Part shown: positions 36,799-49,727 of the stretch, piece after piece
Position numbering within the stretch: the first letter of the stretch is position 1
How the letters are laid out: each line of letters opens with the position of its first letter
Source: Promerops cafer
Taxonomy: Eukaryota; Chordata; Aves; Passeriformes; Nectariniidae
Length of the DNA stretch: 64,000 bases
NCBI GenBank assembly: GCA_013398275.1
Contig: VZSE01004866.1
Location: 860,550-924,549, forward strand
Direction of reading: 5' to 3'
Translations under genes and position numbers: made by a program
The notes under the pieces: model-generated
What the model was told of the DNA's origin: nothing
Databases searched by the model: none
Seen by the model: the letters and a program-made list of their open reading frames with translations, nothing else

Positions 36799-39700
36799 AT
36801 TTGGTTCTAAACTATTGATTGCTTTGTTTTTCTTTTGAAGTTTTTCATGGGATTAGTGGAGGGGAAATGGTTTAACCAGTCCCCAGAGTTTGTGTGTCTG
36901 TATTTAGCAGCAAACTACTCAACTCAGCAACACTGAGCTCAAAGGCTGCAGCAAACCTTTATTCTCCTCCTCTCTAGCCACTCCACTTCATCCTCCTACG
37001 CTGCAGCTCGACCCCATTCCCAGGGAAAAAGGGAGAAATGCTTTTTCCTTTTCCCTGGGAGTGGAGTTTGTGCAGTGTAACTGGTGGAGGGTGACATCCT
37101 GTGGTGCGATGGAAGCCATGCAGCTGCTGTTCTCGAAGTCACTGAGCCAGAGGCTCAGTATTTCTGTCTAGCTAAAGAATTCCGTAGGTTTCAGCCTTGA
37201 TCTCCCTATGATAGAGCGCCATCAACAGAACAAACTGTGTCCTGCCCTTCCCGCGCCTTTATTCCAATCTCTGGTTTTCTTCTTATTAGTTGCCCTTCCT
37301 TTATGCCACTCTTTTCCTAAGGAGTTGCCTGTGCTGTAGAACCTGCATTCTCTTTTCAAAATCGAGGGGTCTGCAAGTCAAAATTAGCCCTTAAGCTGGA
37401 TGTAGCTGTGTGCAAGGATCAGGCCCTGACTTAAAATAAAACTGAGCTACAAACAATATTCAATCATATACAAAGCCAGCAAAACCAAAATCCTCAGAAT
37501 TATGCCCACTGGACATCCCCAGCTACTTCATATGATATTTATTTCACTCTGCCTACAGCCTTGGGAAATGAAATGTAAAATTATATAGTGTATTTCAATA
37601 AAGTCTTGGCCTTAATGTCCTAAAGATTTTCTCCTACTGGTCCTGGCAAGTGCTCTCTGTCTTTGCAAAGGTCACTGAATTGCTGAAGTCAGAATATGCC
37701 TTGCATCCCTACAGACTGGGCATTCCTTCCTGCTTCGAAGTTTAGAGATGAGCTGCTTTTGCTGTAGCTCATATTTCAGGCTGGAATAGAGTTTATGGTT
37801 TGCTGAGAGGTGGTTGCTGCTGTGTAGCTTGGTGCCTTCCCATGGAAAGTCTGACACTGGTAGAATAAAAAGGATGGTTCTTTTCACTGCCTGTTGCCCT
37901 CAGCAGGGAAGAACAGAGATGATGCTAATTGTTGTGGTTGTGGATGTGCAATGTGAGGTCTTATTAAACCTCATACTGGGATAAAGCAGCAACATGAACT
38001 ATTATCTACCGAATTTTTAATTAGCTATACAAATTTTATAGACTGCAATGAAGTTTTAATAGGACCACAAATAGATTATTTATTCACAGAGTGACTATAT
38101 TTTGAGGATCTAAAGATGGATAATTAAAAGGAAAAATAATTCAGACAAGATTAAACTGAATTTTCTCAGTCTGCCCTAGCTCAGCACTTTCTCATGGTGC
38201 CTGCTGAAGGAGCTGGCAGCTGGAGGAGCACTGTGGTGTGGGCAGTCTGACCCTACCCTGTGGCACACCATGCTAAATGTGAGGCTGGGTGCAGGAATGA
38301 AGCTTGAGGCTTCCCTACTTGTGTAGCTCAGCTAGGCAACATTGCAATTGGTCATTTTAGGTTCTCTAATCCTATGCTGTGGCTAGCTGAGACTTTAAAC
38401 TGCAGTTTATCACTACAAAAGTAGACTGTTGAATCTCAAATGACATCTCATTTTCCAAATTTAGTGCTCTGATATAAATAAAAGCAGAACTCAAAGAAAT
38501 TCTAAAGTTATTTTTAATGATGTTCCTATAGTTCTTTCCAAGGAAAGCTCCTGATTTGGAAGGTCAGGACTGAGAACAGACACAGCCAAGCTGTTCTCAT
38601 AAATGAGACACCAAATAAAATTTGCTAATACTTAACCTCAAGGGCTACTTTACTTCAGAAACTGATTTCTGTGGAAAGAAAAGAATAATTGCTTCACTTC
38701 TGTTTCCTTTGCTGTCATCATCAAAGTCATATTAATTGCTATGCTATTTTGAAGCTTAACTGGTTTCAACATCATTGTAAGTCATGTCTCTATAATAAAA
38801 CTTCTGAGGAATAAACAACAGCCAATATTTTTTCCTGTTTTCCATTAAGACACTGATTTCTTTTCAGGTTGGTTTTTTTTTTTTTTTTGTGATTTATGCC
38901 TTGAAAGATGTTTTGCTTTCTTATGGATCCAGCTGCTGTGGACAAAATGTTACTGTACTCTGACCCTCATGGTTTTCAAAAGCTGAAGCAAAATAGTACA
39001 AATGCTGCACAGTGTATTTTGAAAGTGATAAAAGGATCTAGTCTTGCCATTAGATCCACAGCATCATACCAAAAGCTGATTTAAAGAAAAAATTCAGAAT
39101 TAGTAGTACATGCCAAAAAACAGGCTAAAAAAGTAAAAATTCTAAGGAAAAATTCAGTGAGAGCAATTAACAGTCTATTTAGAAATTAGTAATTAGAAAT
39201 TAAGCTTATGTTCAGCTCAGGACCACGTAGCTGTAACTCTACTGGTTCTACAAAATCTAATAGGAAAACTATTCCCTTGTAATCAGATTACTGACGAGGA
39301 ATACCCTTGATAAGATTTAATTTTTTTTCTTATCTAATAAAGTGTGAAGGAATAATTTTGCATTGCCTTGATCTTAAAAGAGAGATTCTTGCTGTAGAAG
39401 TCAAATTGAAAAGAATATGATACACTGCTTTATAGAAGGGAATGTTTCTGTAACCACTGGTGTGAAAAAAAAATATTTTTCTGTGAAAGAAAAGAACTTC
39501 ATTTATCAGTAGCAATATGTCAGGAGAGCAGGGGGAAGCACACAAGGACACTTAAACAGAACACACTTCAAGCCTCCAGCCTCCCTGGAGCTGGACTTTT
39601 CTGCTTTGAAGCAGGGAGCTTTGTGTTTGATAGTTTTAAGTAATTACTTTCTGCCACAAATTTTGTTTATTGTTTATGGGCCCATAGAAGCTTTTAGCAT

Positions 39701-40864
39701 CAATAAAATTCTGTAACAAGTTCTGTAGCTGAATTGGGCAGTTGTTTTGAACCTGATCATTAATTTTGATACCCTCAGTGTTTGTACTGTTAGTGGCAGG
39801 GACTATTTTGTTTCCCCATTTTTATAACCTGTTAACACAGTCCCCTCCTCAAGATTTTTTTTTTTTTTCACACTGGAATGACCTTATCTTTGTTTTTCCC
39901 TTGAACTTCATTGTAATGTGAATAGGATTTTTCCTTGTCTGGAGGGATTGCTGTGCCCCTTGTACCATCACCCATAGAGTTTATCTACTTATGGCAGTCA
40001 GTGCCCAGACTTTGGATAATGTTGTATAGGTCCAAAAGCAGATGACTGAGACACCAGCAATGCAGGGGGCTTTCTTTTTTTTGCCATTTGCTTCTGCAAG
40101 TTTTGTGAATCAGACAGAGCCTAGAGATACTTGCTGCATTTTAGACCACAGGATTATGGCGGGTTTTTTTATTTTTCCTATTGTGTTTTTAGGTTAATTT
40201 TTGTTTATTTTTGTCTTTAATTATTGTTGTTATTATGCAGTACATGCACCTACCTATTATAACACTACTATGATCTTGGAGGCTGTAACTACAGAAAAGA
40301 AACCAATTAACTACTTCAGAATATTGCTTCCCTCCTTTGGGGAAAATGAAATGTATATTCTACTTAAACTTTCTACTTCATAAATTTAGTAATAATTGTG
40401 GTGTAACAGGAGCAAGAGCAAAATCTAAGAAAAGCAGCAAGGAATAATTACAGCTTAACACTTCTCAATCTCATCTGTCAGTCATCTGTAAGAAATTGCT
40501 ACATTCATCTTTAAGTGGCCTGATAATCAGCTCAGTTTAATTTTAATCCACTTTAATTTCTTAGAGGTAATTTTTAATGTTTTATATATTGCATAATTTA
40601 CTAGTGGAGTTGATATCTAAGCAAACTGGCACAGATGCAACAAGCAAGCGGGAAGTGCTGCTATGAGCTCTAAATACATGAAATTCCACATTTCCACTGC
40701 CAGGAGAGTGCTTGGGCTGCATTCGAGTTGCAGGAGGTCATCGCTCAGTTAAATGAGGATACAACTGATACCAAAAAATACTCATGACAACGTCCAAACA
40801 TTTTTCAACTGACTGGCACGGGAGAATGGTTCTCAGCTGAGGATGACCACTGCAGGAGACCTCC

Positions 40865-40893
40865 TAAGGTGCCATCTTAGCACCTTAAGGTGC
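40865..40893. repeat. Nested palindrome between the convergent gene ends
   Basis: TAAGGTGC (40865-40872) pairs perfectly with GCACCTTA (40880-40887) over a 7-base loop. GCACCTTAAGGTGC (40880-40893) is itself a perfect 14-bp palindrome. It lies about 50-70 bases beyond the predicted AFAP1 cleavage site. Confidence 0.85.
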
Positions 40894-40951
40894 TTCTTGA
40901 ACTGACAAACACCAAGAAACAACAACGCAAATCCTTTTTTTGACAGGTAAC

Positions 40952-40957
40952 TTTATT
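40952..40957 (-). terminator. AFAP1: Polyadenylation signal of AFAP1
   Basis: On the minus strand, TTATTAATAAAGTTACCTGT is followed by a GT-rich element (GCGTTGTTGTTTCTTGGTG), a textbook arrangement for the end of a convergent transcript. Confidence 0.7.
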
Positions 40958-41189
40958 AATAATAGTCTCGGATCTGTCGCACCTACCAGGTGCCAGTCTT
41001 CTTTCACACTTCACAAGACTTTCTGAAGAATAAACTGGAAAGGCATAAAGTTAGTTGAAGCTACTAAGACACACAGTTGAAGGTGGGTCTATTTTGGACT
41101 TTTGTTGGGTTTTTTTGTTTTTAACAGAAGTGTCCATGAATGTGTGTCAAAAGAACTTAAATACACTGAGAAATACAGTAGAAAGGCTA

Positions 41190-41197
41190 TATTTACA
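41190..41197 (-). promoter_or_regulatory. Pumilio-type element in the AFAP1 3' UTR
   Basis: The minus strand reads TGTAAATA, an exact match to the UGUANAUA consensus. Binding is inferred. Confidence 0.35.
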
Positions 41198-42295
41198 GTC
41201 AATTATAATGGGCACTGCCAACATATCCAATAACAAAAATAAAACAAAACCTTTTTTTCATGTTTCTATCATGCTTTTTTTCACAGAGGTTTTTTTAAAT
41301 ATGATTTTGTTTTTTAAAAAATACAGTAAGGAAATAATTACATTCTTAATATGAGAACATTATCATACAACATACACCCTGGGCCAATTAATTTGAAAGT
41401 GTCTAACAAAACTTGATACTAAATTAATATTCTCCATTTGAAAAATCAAATTGCCACAATCATCTCATTAAAAAAACGCCCTTGATCCCCCAAAGTTATG
41501 ATCTGGGTTTTTTATAAAAAAAGCATCACCCATTAAAAAAAAACAAACAAAACAAACAATTTTTTAAAGAGCACCTGGTACAGTAACAGGCATTTGGTGA
41601 AGCATAAGTGTAACATTTTCTTAGAAGACATAGAAATGGTTCAAAATACAGGAATTTTCCTTTAAAACAAAAGTCATGCTGCTCTATGGCTGAGTTTGCC
41701 TAGTGATCCTGAAATCTAAAAACTGTGAAAATACAAGCTCTGTTGCTCTTTATAAAAATTGTGCAGCAATAGTGCTATTCAAGGCAACAGAGTTCATTTC
41801 ACAGCACTGAGAATGGTCTGTAGAGAGGTTATTTCCCAAGCTTTTTGGCTGTCCTCCTTTCAGAACCTTGGCTGTTATACAGACTAAAGCAGTGGTGGCT
41901 TTGTGGAGCCTCTGCAGGAGGCAGAGTGGAAGATGTTTAGTTGAGGTGGCAGCCCCTGTGCAGCAGGCACTACGGGGGCCCAGGGTGCTATAGGTGCTGC
42001 GGGAGACCTGCACCTACAGCAGAGCTGAAGGAAGGCTGCACCACACAATTCTGTTTGCCTGGGCAGAGATTTATACACATCTACCTCAGACATAGATTAA
42101 AACCTGTCCTTGCCAAGGAATTTTTTTTTACCATGGGATAAGGGGGTGGAAAGAGACAATGCCAATATTGGGTAAACAAGACAAGTGATCTGTCTGGCTT
42201 TTGACTACTCTGTATTACCTGATGTGGGACCACTTCTTAATGGCAACTGTTACATCATTGCTAACGTTGACTAGAAGCCTAATTTGCATTATAAA

Positions 42296-42303
42296 TATGT
42301 ACA
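42296..42303 (-). promoter_or_regulatory. Second Pumilio-type element in the AFAP1 3' UTR
   Basis: The minus strand reads TGTACATA, also matching UGUANAUA. Confidence 0.35.
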
Positions 42304-44337
42304 GATATAAATTAAATATCTATTGAAATATACAAATAAATAACTTAATTTGAAATAAAAAGCCTAAATGAACTTACTTTCGCTTCAAATTTGATTCTGC
42401 TATTATTTATGGGAATTTGACGCTGTTTAGTCCGTAGTCGTACAGTACAGAATGTGCCCTCTAGGTAGAGAGTTAAGAAGTGACCTAAACTAATATTAAA
42501 AAAAGTTGTGTTTTCAATGAAAACCACACTGACACTTGCTTTCCTACTGTATCTGCAATCCTGTGGCACTTTGTACCAAGTACAGTCACAAGAAGCAAAG
42601 AGCCTTTCTCATGCTGGGCCTCATTTCTACACTGCTAAGGTCAGTGGGATCCCTGGCCCTAAATGCATTTGGGAACAGGACACAGCCCTGTCTCCTGTCA
42701 GCTGTAAGGTCTTTTTGATAGCTCTCTGCCTTCAAATCCCACCAGCTCCTGCAGGAAGTCCTCTGGCATCCAGCTCAGCTGAGACTACCAGTGTACCCTC
42801 CAGGAGTTGCACACACCCATTCCTAAAGGTAAGAGATAATCTGCAGGCTTGGCCATAAAGGGATGTGATCCTTGATAACTGCTGTCTTGCCAACTTCTGT
42901 GATTTTAATTGCAGTCTTACTAATTAGCAAGACTCCAGCCCTAGCATCTGTGATTAAAATACTACTCATATTTTGAGGTAATTTTTAAAATTAATTTTCT
43001 ACTCCTCACAGTTAAGGAGGAAAAAAATCTTGAGAGTAAGACTGAAAGCTCTCCAAAGGCCTAAAAAAAAACAAAAAGGAAAAACTTAAAGAAGCCATCT
43101 TATTATACATTCTCCCCCCAACCCCCTTCTGATTTTTTAAAACTAATCTTGAGATTTTGAAGGACTTCAGTGGCAATTTACTGTATGTAATTTCTCAGGA
43201 ACGACATGGATGGAGACAAAGAAAAACCGATTTTTGTAATTTTACAGACTAAAATGCAGGATGCTGTTTTCTGGTAAACAGAAATGGACTCCTGTTTGAG
43301 AAAATCCCCAATTATTTGTTAAATTGTTTATAAAAGAGTCTGAAAATTATCACCTCTTCAGTCCATCTTCCTCAAAAATAATAGCTGAGGTCTGAAAAGA
43401 CAAAGGAAACTAAGTACAGCAGTGTTCTATACCTCAAGTTTAACAATACTATATTGTAAAAAACAAAACAAGACTGCATAAGTTATTCTGAGTTGCCATT
43501 ATCTGTCGAGGACTAATTTCAATTGTTTTCTTTTTCTTCTTCAAAACGTATAGAAAAGAAGCAGTATCTAAAAATACCTGTTTGCCTTTTAAAAAAATCA
43601 GGAACAAGTCATAGTTCAAGAACATGACCTTTGAAAATGACTGGTGCTTCAGAACAGCAATAAAGAGAATGTACAAAAATGCATCTGTCTCGAAGTTTGG
43701 CAGCTTTTTATCTCCCAATGACAAAAGCATCTGTCTAAAAAGTATCCAAAAAAGGCTTCACCAAGGAGTCGTCCTCATGCCAGGCGGGTGGCGGCCCTGC
43801 AGAGCTCCTGGGCTGAGCAGCCAGTGCTGCTTCTGTGAGCACATTCCTTCAGGTTTGTTTTGCCATGTGAGCAGCTACCAGCAAAGCCTCTGCTGACGAG
43901 TTAGACCTGCTCTGTGGCAGAGTTTGGCAGGCAGTTTTAACCTGGAAGAGTCAAGATTTCACACCAGTCTTCAGCAGTGCTCCGGCCGTCTGATGCACTA
44001 TAATTAACATGGCTGGTTCTTTGCTGGTTCAGCAAAGTAAACTTTCAACTGTGACTTTATGCTCCTTTTTAATTCCTATGGTTGGGTTTTTTTGGTTTTC
44101 ATTTTCTTTACCAGTGAAGTTGGAAACAAGGAGTTACAGCTAAAAAAAAGGGGCACACGTAGTTACACAGCAATACAGTAGAGGGAATACAGGCAAATTA
44201 GCGCCAAGCTACCATAAACTTAACAGAGTTATAAAACTTATGTTTTATCACTTGATGTGACCTTTCAGGTGAGTCTTTTGCAGCCTATGTCTTGGTCTGT
44301 AGTAGGTAAGGCCTTTATGTGAGTGGCTTTGCTATGT

Positions 44338-44364
44338 TTATGTTCCATTTTTCATCTCCCATTC
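44338..44364 (-). CDS. AFAP1: AFAP1 last coding exon
   Basis: On the minus strand the acceptor CCCCCCTTTTCCAG is followed by codons for EWEMKNGT and TAA (44340-44338). AFAP1 of mammals ends almost identically (EWELKNGT as I recall). The phase is 0, as required after the RKAK-ending exon. The piece is only 27 bp of coding sequence, too short for frame-based gene finding, and was located by its acceptor and peptide. Confidence 0.93.
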   Translation of the reverse strand, partial: EWEMKNGT

Positions 44365-44934
44365 CTGGAAAAGGGGGGAAAAAATATACAGAAAATGTTA
44401 AAAGAAATCAGGATATTTCACTGATATCATCGTATCTGCTAAGCCACAACTGGGATCAATAACAGTTTTTCCATTAACTTTGCTGGATTCAGGCCATAAA
44501 TTAGTTAGGGAATGCTAACAAGTATGTTCTGATGCATAATTATGTTCTGATGTATACATAGTCTGTGCACAGACCCTTCCACAACTATATACAGCAACCT
44601 ATTTTCTAGTGCAGTGCAAATAAGCCATATTTGTATTCTGCAGAGAGAACTTCTGGAGCAATTCACACCCCACAGCTGGTGTAAAGCACTCAGCTCTCCC
44701 TGAGTAAGGGAGAGGCTGATTTAAGCACACAGGGCTCTCTAAATGACTTGTGTGAGACAGCAGGAAGCCCTCAATATCTCTCAGAGCCGACATCAAGTGA
44801 TTGCTTTACTGCTGTTCAATTTTTTTATTATAAGACTCATGGCAAACACATAATTCTATGGCTAAAAAGAGCAACTTAGCAGAGAGACTAACAGGCAGGG
44901 TTACGAAAAACAGCTCAGTTTGCATTGCATTTGT

Positions 44935-45040
44935 TTCCCCTATAGATAATGCAAATTGAGCTATTGCCTGGCAAGTTAAGGAAATTGCTTTGACTTTCTG
45001 CACCTCAGTCTCCCCACCTGTTAGCTGAGGACAAGGACAC
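44935..45040 (+). repeat. Possible MIR-like SINE fragment
   Basis: ctggcaagttaaggaaattg, then ctgcacctcagtctccccac and ctgttagctgagga, follow the order of the MIR core with substitutions. The identification is weak. Confidence 0.35.
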
Positions 45041-46636
45041 CATCCACAACAAATGTAATCTATATATGTAATCTATAATGCTTTTGGTCATGTGTCTCCA
45101 AGCAAGGTATTGCCATTTCTTCTGCCATGTAAGTGAAAATCATGAGATTGCTACAGTTGAACACCCAGTTCAGGAAAACCTGCGGCTATCGAATGACACC
45201 TACGGCATTTCCTGACAGTACACAGGAGCAGAAGGGCTGAAGCAGGATGGGCTCACCTTAGGACATCCACACTGTACCACTCCCTGAATCACACCCTTAC
45301 AGCCATCAGGAACTACTGAAGATCCACAGAAGGTGGCCTCTGGCTCCAGCAATCCCCTTGGAGCAACCACCCAGCTGCTCCTCGCCAGGCACTGGGGGCT
45401 GCAGATTCCTCTGTGACCCATCTGCTCTGCAGAGACACTCTGCAGGCAGCCTGCTGACTTGGCTTCCAACCTGAATTCCTGAATTTAACACTCATTCCAC
45501 AACATTTAAGAGCTCTGACTGAAATCCATTACTTATGCACATAAATAGCTGTTTCTGCTGCTGAAAGCAGTCAGAGCATTAGTTTGGCTGAACAGCTGTA
45601 TGACCATGACACCTCTTCAGCTGTTGTAAAGTAACAGTAAAGGTCACAGTTGATGGCTTCTTAGCAATGTAAGAAAAAAAATACCCCTTGGATTTAAAAG
45701 TAGACAATAATTTACTTTGTTTCTAAACTTGTATTTGCTTTTTTTTTTTTAATTTAAATGGTGCTTTTACTAAAATTCAGTGTATTTTAAATATTCAGTT
45801 TTACTCTTCAAATTATGGTAATTCTAAAGTTAAAACACAGTACTGGTAAAAATTAGATTACTTTAAAAACTCTACTAAATGTATATTCTCTATGGATATA
45901 CTACCAAAGCTGTAAAGGAAGTCCTTGGCTAAGCAACTGGGAGGAGATTTTTTTGAAGTGTTAAATAAGCCTTGAAAGCAGAAGCTTCTTTTGCAGGTGC
46001 AAAAGGAACTTTTTCTTTCTTTCCACTGCTCTTGCAGGTTCACACCAAGGAAAAAATGTCTAAGTCAACACTGACAGCCTGACTGGGAGCTGGGAAACTG
46101 GGACAGCTCCTTTTCTTCTCCAGTCCTTGAACACAAGCAAGATGTAAGATGCTGACATTCATGAGCCTACTAGTTTCGAAAACAAATCACAAATACTAAT
46201 TTCAGTTTTCGCGCTGCACATAACAATTTGGTTTTAGAAACTAATTTGATATTTAAATGAATATGTGAAATGTTTAAATAATTATTGTACAGAAAGGATA
46301 TTTGAATCTTTTCACTTCTCTAGGACTACTGACGCAGAATATTGTTTTCCATATTTTAATTGGAGTCTCCATTTCTAGCCAAGTACAGATTAGACAAAAC
46401 TGCAATTAAAATGCCTTCTGGCTTCTTAACGATATGCATAATTACTTTCTAAAAAAAAAAATAAAGATACTTGCAAAAAGAAAAGTTAAAAAATTCTCAT
46501 GTATGTATGCATATATGTGTGTATGTGTAGTGTATGTCCTGAATCCCCAAATTCTGTTCTTTCTGATACTGTTCTTTCTCATACTTAACACTAGATCTGT
46601 CTTGCTGCTTCTCTCTTCTATTTCCTTCTAACGTCA

Positions 46637-47220
46637 GTGCCTCTGAGAGGAGAAAGCCTTTGGTGGCAGAGCTTCCAAACGTGCTGTCCCAGGTGCCTAC
46701 GCGGGCCCGGCTGTGCAGGGCACAGAGGCACAGCAGCAGCAGCTGCCCCAGCACACGCACAGCGCTGCTGCCTGGGGAGCACGGCTGTGACACGAGGCTG
46801 GCAGGTGACAGGCTCAGCATCCTCCGTGCAAGGAAAAGGGCAAGAAGGGAGGCACTCAGTGCATTCAAATACACACCAGGGGGAAAAAACATATTCTGAC
46901 ATTTTGAACATTTATACAACTCCCTCACAGCATCGGGAGATGTGCCAGCTGCTGGAGATGCAAGCACAAGCACAGACAGGGATCTGTTCCACTCCCACAA
47001 ACTGCACTGACATCCATGCGTGGAGAGCCAGGTTCTGCTCTGGGATACTCACGTGTGACGCCCTTTCCTGAGCCACATCTACAAGGCCTGGGCTCACCCA
47101 CAACTGCAAAAGGCCAAAAGAACTGAGAGCCAAATTCCACCCCCGCACATGTACAGCAACTCCCGAGCGTGGGGCGTGCTGCAGATGTGCACCTGATGGC
47201 AGCTGTGGCTGCCAATGGGC
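46637..47220. other. GC/CpG-richer block in the AFAP1 last intron
   Basis: Nearly 600 bp are clearly richer in G+C and CpG than the flanks, with CAG-type units (cacagcagcagcagctgccc). It gives a 167-codon minus-strand frame and a 144-codon plus-strand frame, neither with a domain. It may be an unmethylated element or an old repeat. No function is assigned. Confidence 0.4.
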
Positions 47221-48864
47221 TGAGAACAGATTGGGTTGCACTATCTAATTCAGCAAAATTTCACTCTTTAATATTTAGTGCATGAGGTTTTAGGGAAAAG
47301 CTGTTAAAGCTGAATTGGATACTTTGAGTTGTTTTTCCCAGCATGGGAAAAATATGCTTAGTTGCTCCATACCCTTTTTGATTAGCTTAATCCTATATCC
47401 AAGATTCCTCTGCCAAAAACCTTGACCAACTTATTGTGCCATCCAAAGCAAACTGACACCAAACAACACAGCAGGGTTTTTCTGGTATGGTATGTGCTGA
47501 GCATAAAAAATGTACTACAGGAAAGTATTTTTTACACCAAAAATGTTTAGGTTTTTGTAATGCCCTGGTTTCTCCAGCTGTAATGGTCAGATGTCTGGAT
47601 TTAATGTGCCTGTCCAGAACAAATCCATGCTCCCATTTGCAGGGACTGTGCTCTGCTAGACCACATTCCCTGAGTATTGCTGAGCGAACATCCACATCTA
47701 AGACAAAGTGTACAGTTAGAGATGATATCGCTCTGGCAGCAATTAGGGTATAATTGCAATACACAGATAAGCTTTAGAGCACATAAATCCTTCCTCAGGT
47801 TTGAAACGTAAGCTGCAAACTTCAAAGCTGATTAGAACTGAAACCTATTATGCTGAGTGTAATTATTATTAGTTGTATTTAAATGAACCAGGCTAACTGG
47901 CAGGAAAAAGCAGTTGATGTCCTGGGTAGAAGAAGGGTGAGAAAGCTCTTACAAATGGTTTATCAGGAAAAATAATTCTATTATGATAATTTAATAATAA
48001 AATTATTTTTTGAGATGCTGATTTTTCAGTATCTACTACATTTAGGTTCCAGGCTTATGCTCAGACACTGGAAATGTATATAATCAATGAACAGATGTAA
48101 CAAAAGCTACTTGAAGAAATCCCAGTACAGAAGACATCAGTGAAAAAAGGAATAGCCTTCATGAATGACAAGTGTTTATGATTACTGCTGTTTATAATTA
48201 CAACTAGCAGTGAACTACTAAATAAGCAAAAGCTTGGGCCCAACGCTATTACTGTCACCCTTGGTTATGTGTTGCCCACATGTTTATGTTGCCAGCAAAT
48301 TTAGCCCAGAAGAATGGTCTTACAAATCCCATTTAAACTAAACCACAAAAATTAGAAAACTGTAACAATACAAGAGGACAGCAAATTTCAGCCTGGTACT
48401 TGCAAGACAAAATTAAAGTAATTCAACTTTCACTTTAAATGCACATTGAGTAGATACTTGCACAGCACACTGTCATTAATTATAATGTACATCTATTCTG
48501 TTCTTGCAGTGGCTGGAAAAGATCAGACCCAATCTTATGCCATTTCTAATCACTTACTGTAACAGTGATCTTTTAACCACTTCTCTGCTACACAGAGTAG
48601 TGGACACATGGACTGTCTACACCACAGACCACTTACTTTGCAAATTAAGTCTATAAAGCAACAGCGAAAAACATGGAATCAGAGTAGAGTCAAACCTGTC
48701 TCCCAAACTTACTTACCAATTCTTCTGCAGAAGGTTCCCCAAACCAGCAGTATTTATGTAGTTACATGAATAATTTAGATATTCTTTTCTTAAGCCTAAA
48801 TAAGACTTTGTAAGAAAGTATGAAAAAGCACAGAAAAAGAAAATTAAGGCATCAGTTCTCTCAC

Positions 48865-49026
48865 CTTTGCTTTTCGAAGGACATGGCCTCGACATGGAGA
48901 ATTGTTTGATGAGGGAGGTCGCTTCAGAGCTGCTGCACTGTTCACAGGGATGGAGCATTCAGTATCACTGGTATCACAGCTGGAGATTGGAGAGTTTTCC
49001 AAAGTTCGGTGCTTGAAAATTGGAGA
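48865..49026 (-). CDS. AFAP1: AFAP1 coding exon: Ser-rich C-terminal region
   Basis: This 162-bp exon is phase 0 at both ends. It encodes 54 residues: SPIFKHRTLENSPISSCDTS, then DTECSIPVNSAAALKRPPSS and NNSPCRGHVLRKAK. The segment follows the coiled coil and precedes the C-terminal tail; this part of AFAP1 is associated with actin binding. The acceptor is CTTTATTAG|TCT and the donor AAAG|GTGAGA. Confidence 0.96.
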
Positions 49027-49727
49027 CTAATAAAGAGTGAAAAGCCTATACTGAGTTTCCTCCAAGTAGTCACATGGGCAATATTTTCTACTTTAGATTC
49101 AGAACTGCAGAACTCCTTTTTAAAGAAATTATATTCATAATAATGATGAATAAATGAAAAACAGATTAGAACAAAAACAAAACAATTTGCATGTGTGTTC
49201 TGTGATGAAAATTGAAGTTTCTTTTCTGTTTAACAACTATGGGTACAGATAATCCAGAGGAATTGATGTATCCCTCTCTGATCTTTCTGTGATGGCTGCT
49301 TCAGAGACAGATCTATAGCACAAGCCGGGACTGCCAAGCTCCACCCTGAAGGTGTGAGATGCAGCCCTTGGAAAGTGTGACACAACTGACAGGGGACCAC
49401 CACAAGCAGGTCTCCATCACTGCATGATGACTTGGAGCATTTCAATCTCCCTGGGCTGGAGCAATGTCTCGGTTCCTGCACTTAGACAACCACTGAGGAC
49501 AAGGTGTCAGCTTTTTGCACATTATCCTAACATATCCTGCCTGCTCCCATGTCTACCTGCTCCCTGCTGCTGCAGAAAATGTAAATAATACAGAACAGCA
49601 TTTAATTCTGCTCTTATTTCTTGGCCTTAATAAACCATTATAAAACTATCAGCTCCTACTCATTTTTGCTGGAGCTGGGAAGGCTGAGCATAGTACTGGG
49701 ATTTGCACGTTCAATGGCTTTGCATAC
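49027..49727 (-). other. AFAP1: AFAP1 intron
   Basis: This 0.7-kb GT-AG intron has nothing recognisable inside. Confidence 0.85.

Larger units (their letters stand above)
27861..40930. other. Intergenic interval between convergent SORCS2 and AFAP1
   Basis: I find no protein-coding exon with flanking splice signals and no tRNA or rRNA gene. It contains a MIR relic (29263-29445), an A-run at 29806-29822, a pyrimidine-rich stretch (33130-33550), a T-run near 38873-38889 and a strong poly(A)-site layout at 36793. Part or all of 27.9-36.8 kb could be a distal SORCS2 3' UTR. Confidence 0.6.
40931..44337 (-). other. AFAP1: AFAP1 3' UTR
   Basis: It runs from the stop codon at 44338 to about 15-20 bases beyond the AATAAA at 40952-40957, some 3.4 kb. 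It includes two Pumilio-type octamers (41190-41197 and 42296-42303). I saw no other AATAAA on this strand in between. Frames seen here on either strand are short and have no domain character. Confidence 0.65.
44365..48864 (-). other. AFAP1: AFAP1 last intron
   Basis: This 4.5-kb GT-AG intron contains a possible MIR relic (44935-45040), an A/T-rich stretch near 46450 and a GC/CpG-richer block (46637-47220) crossed by overlapping frames on both strands. I recognise no gene or exon in it. Confidence 0.7.

Noticed and set aside
46497..47000. A 167-codon minus-strand frame
   Set aside because: It lies inside an AFAP1 intron. It has no domain and runs into simple TG/CA sequence at its 3' end. It exists because G+C-rich DNA has few stops.
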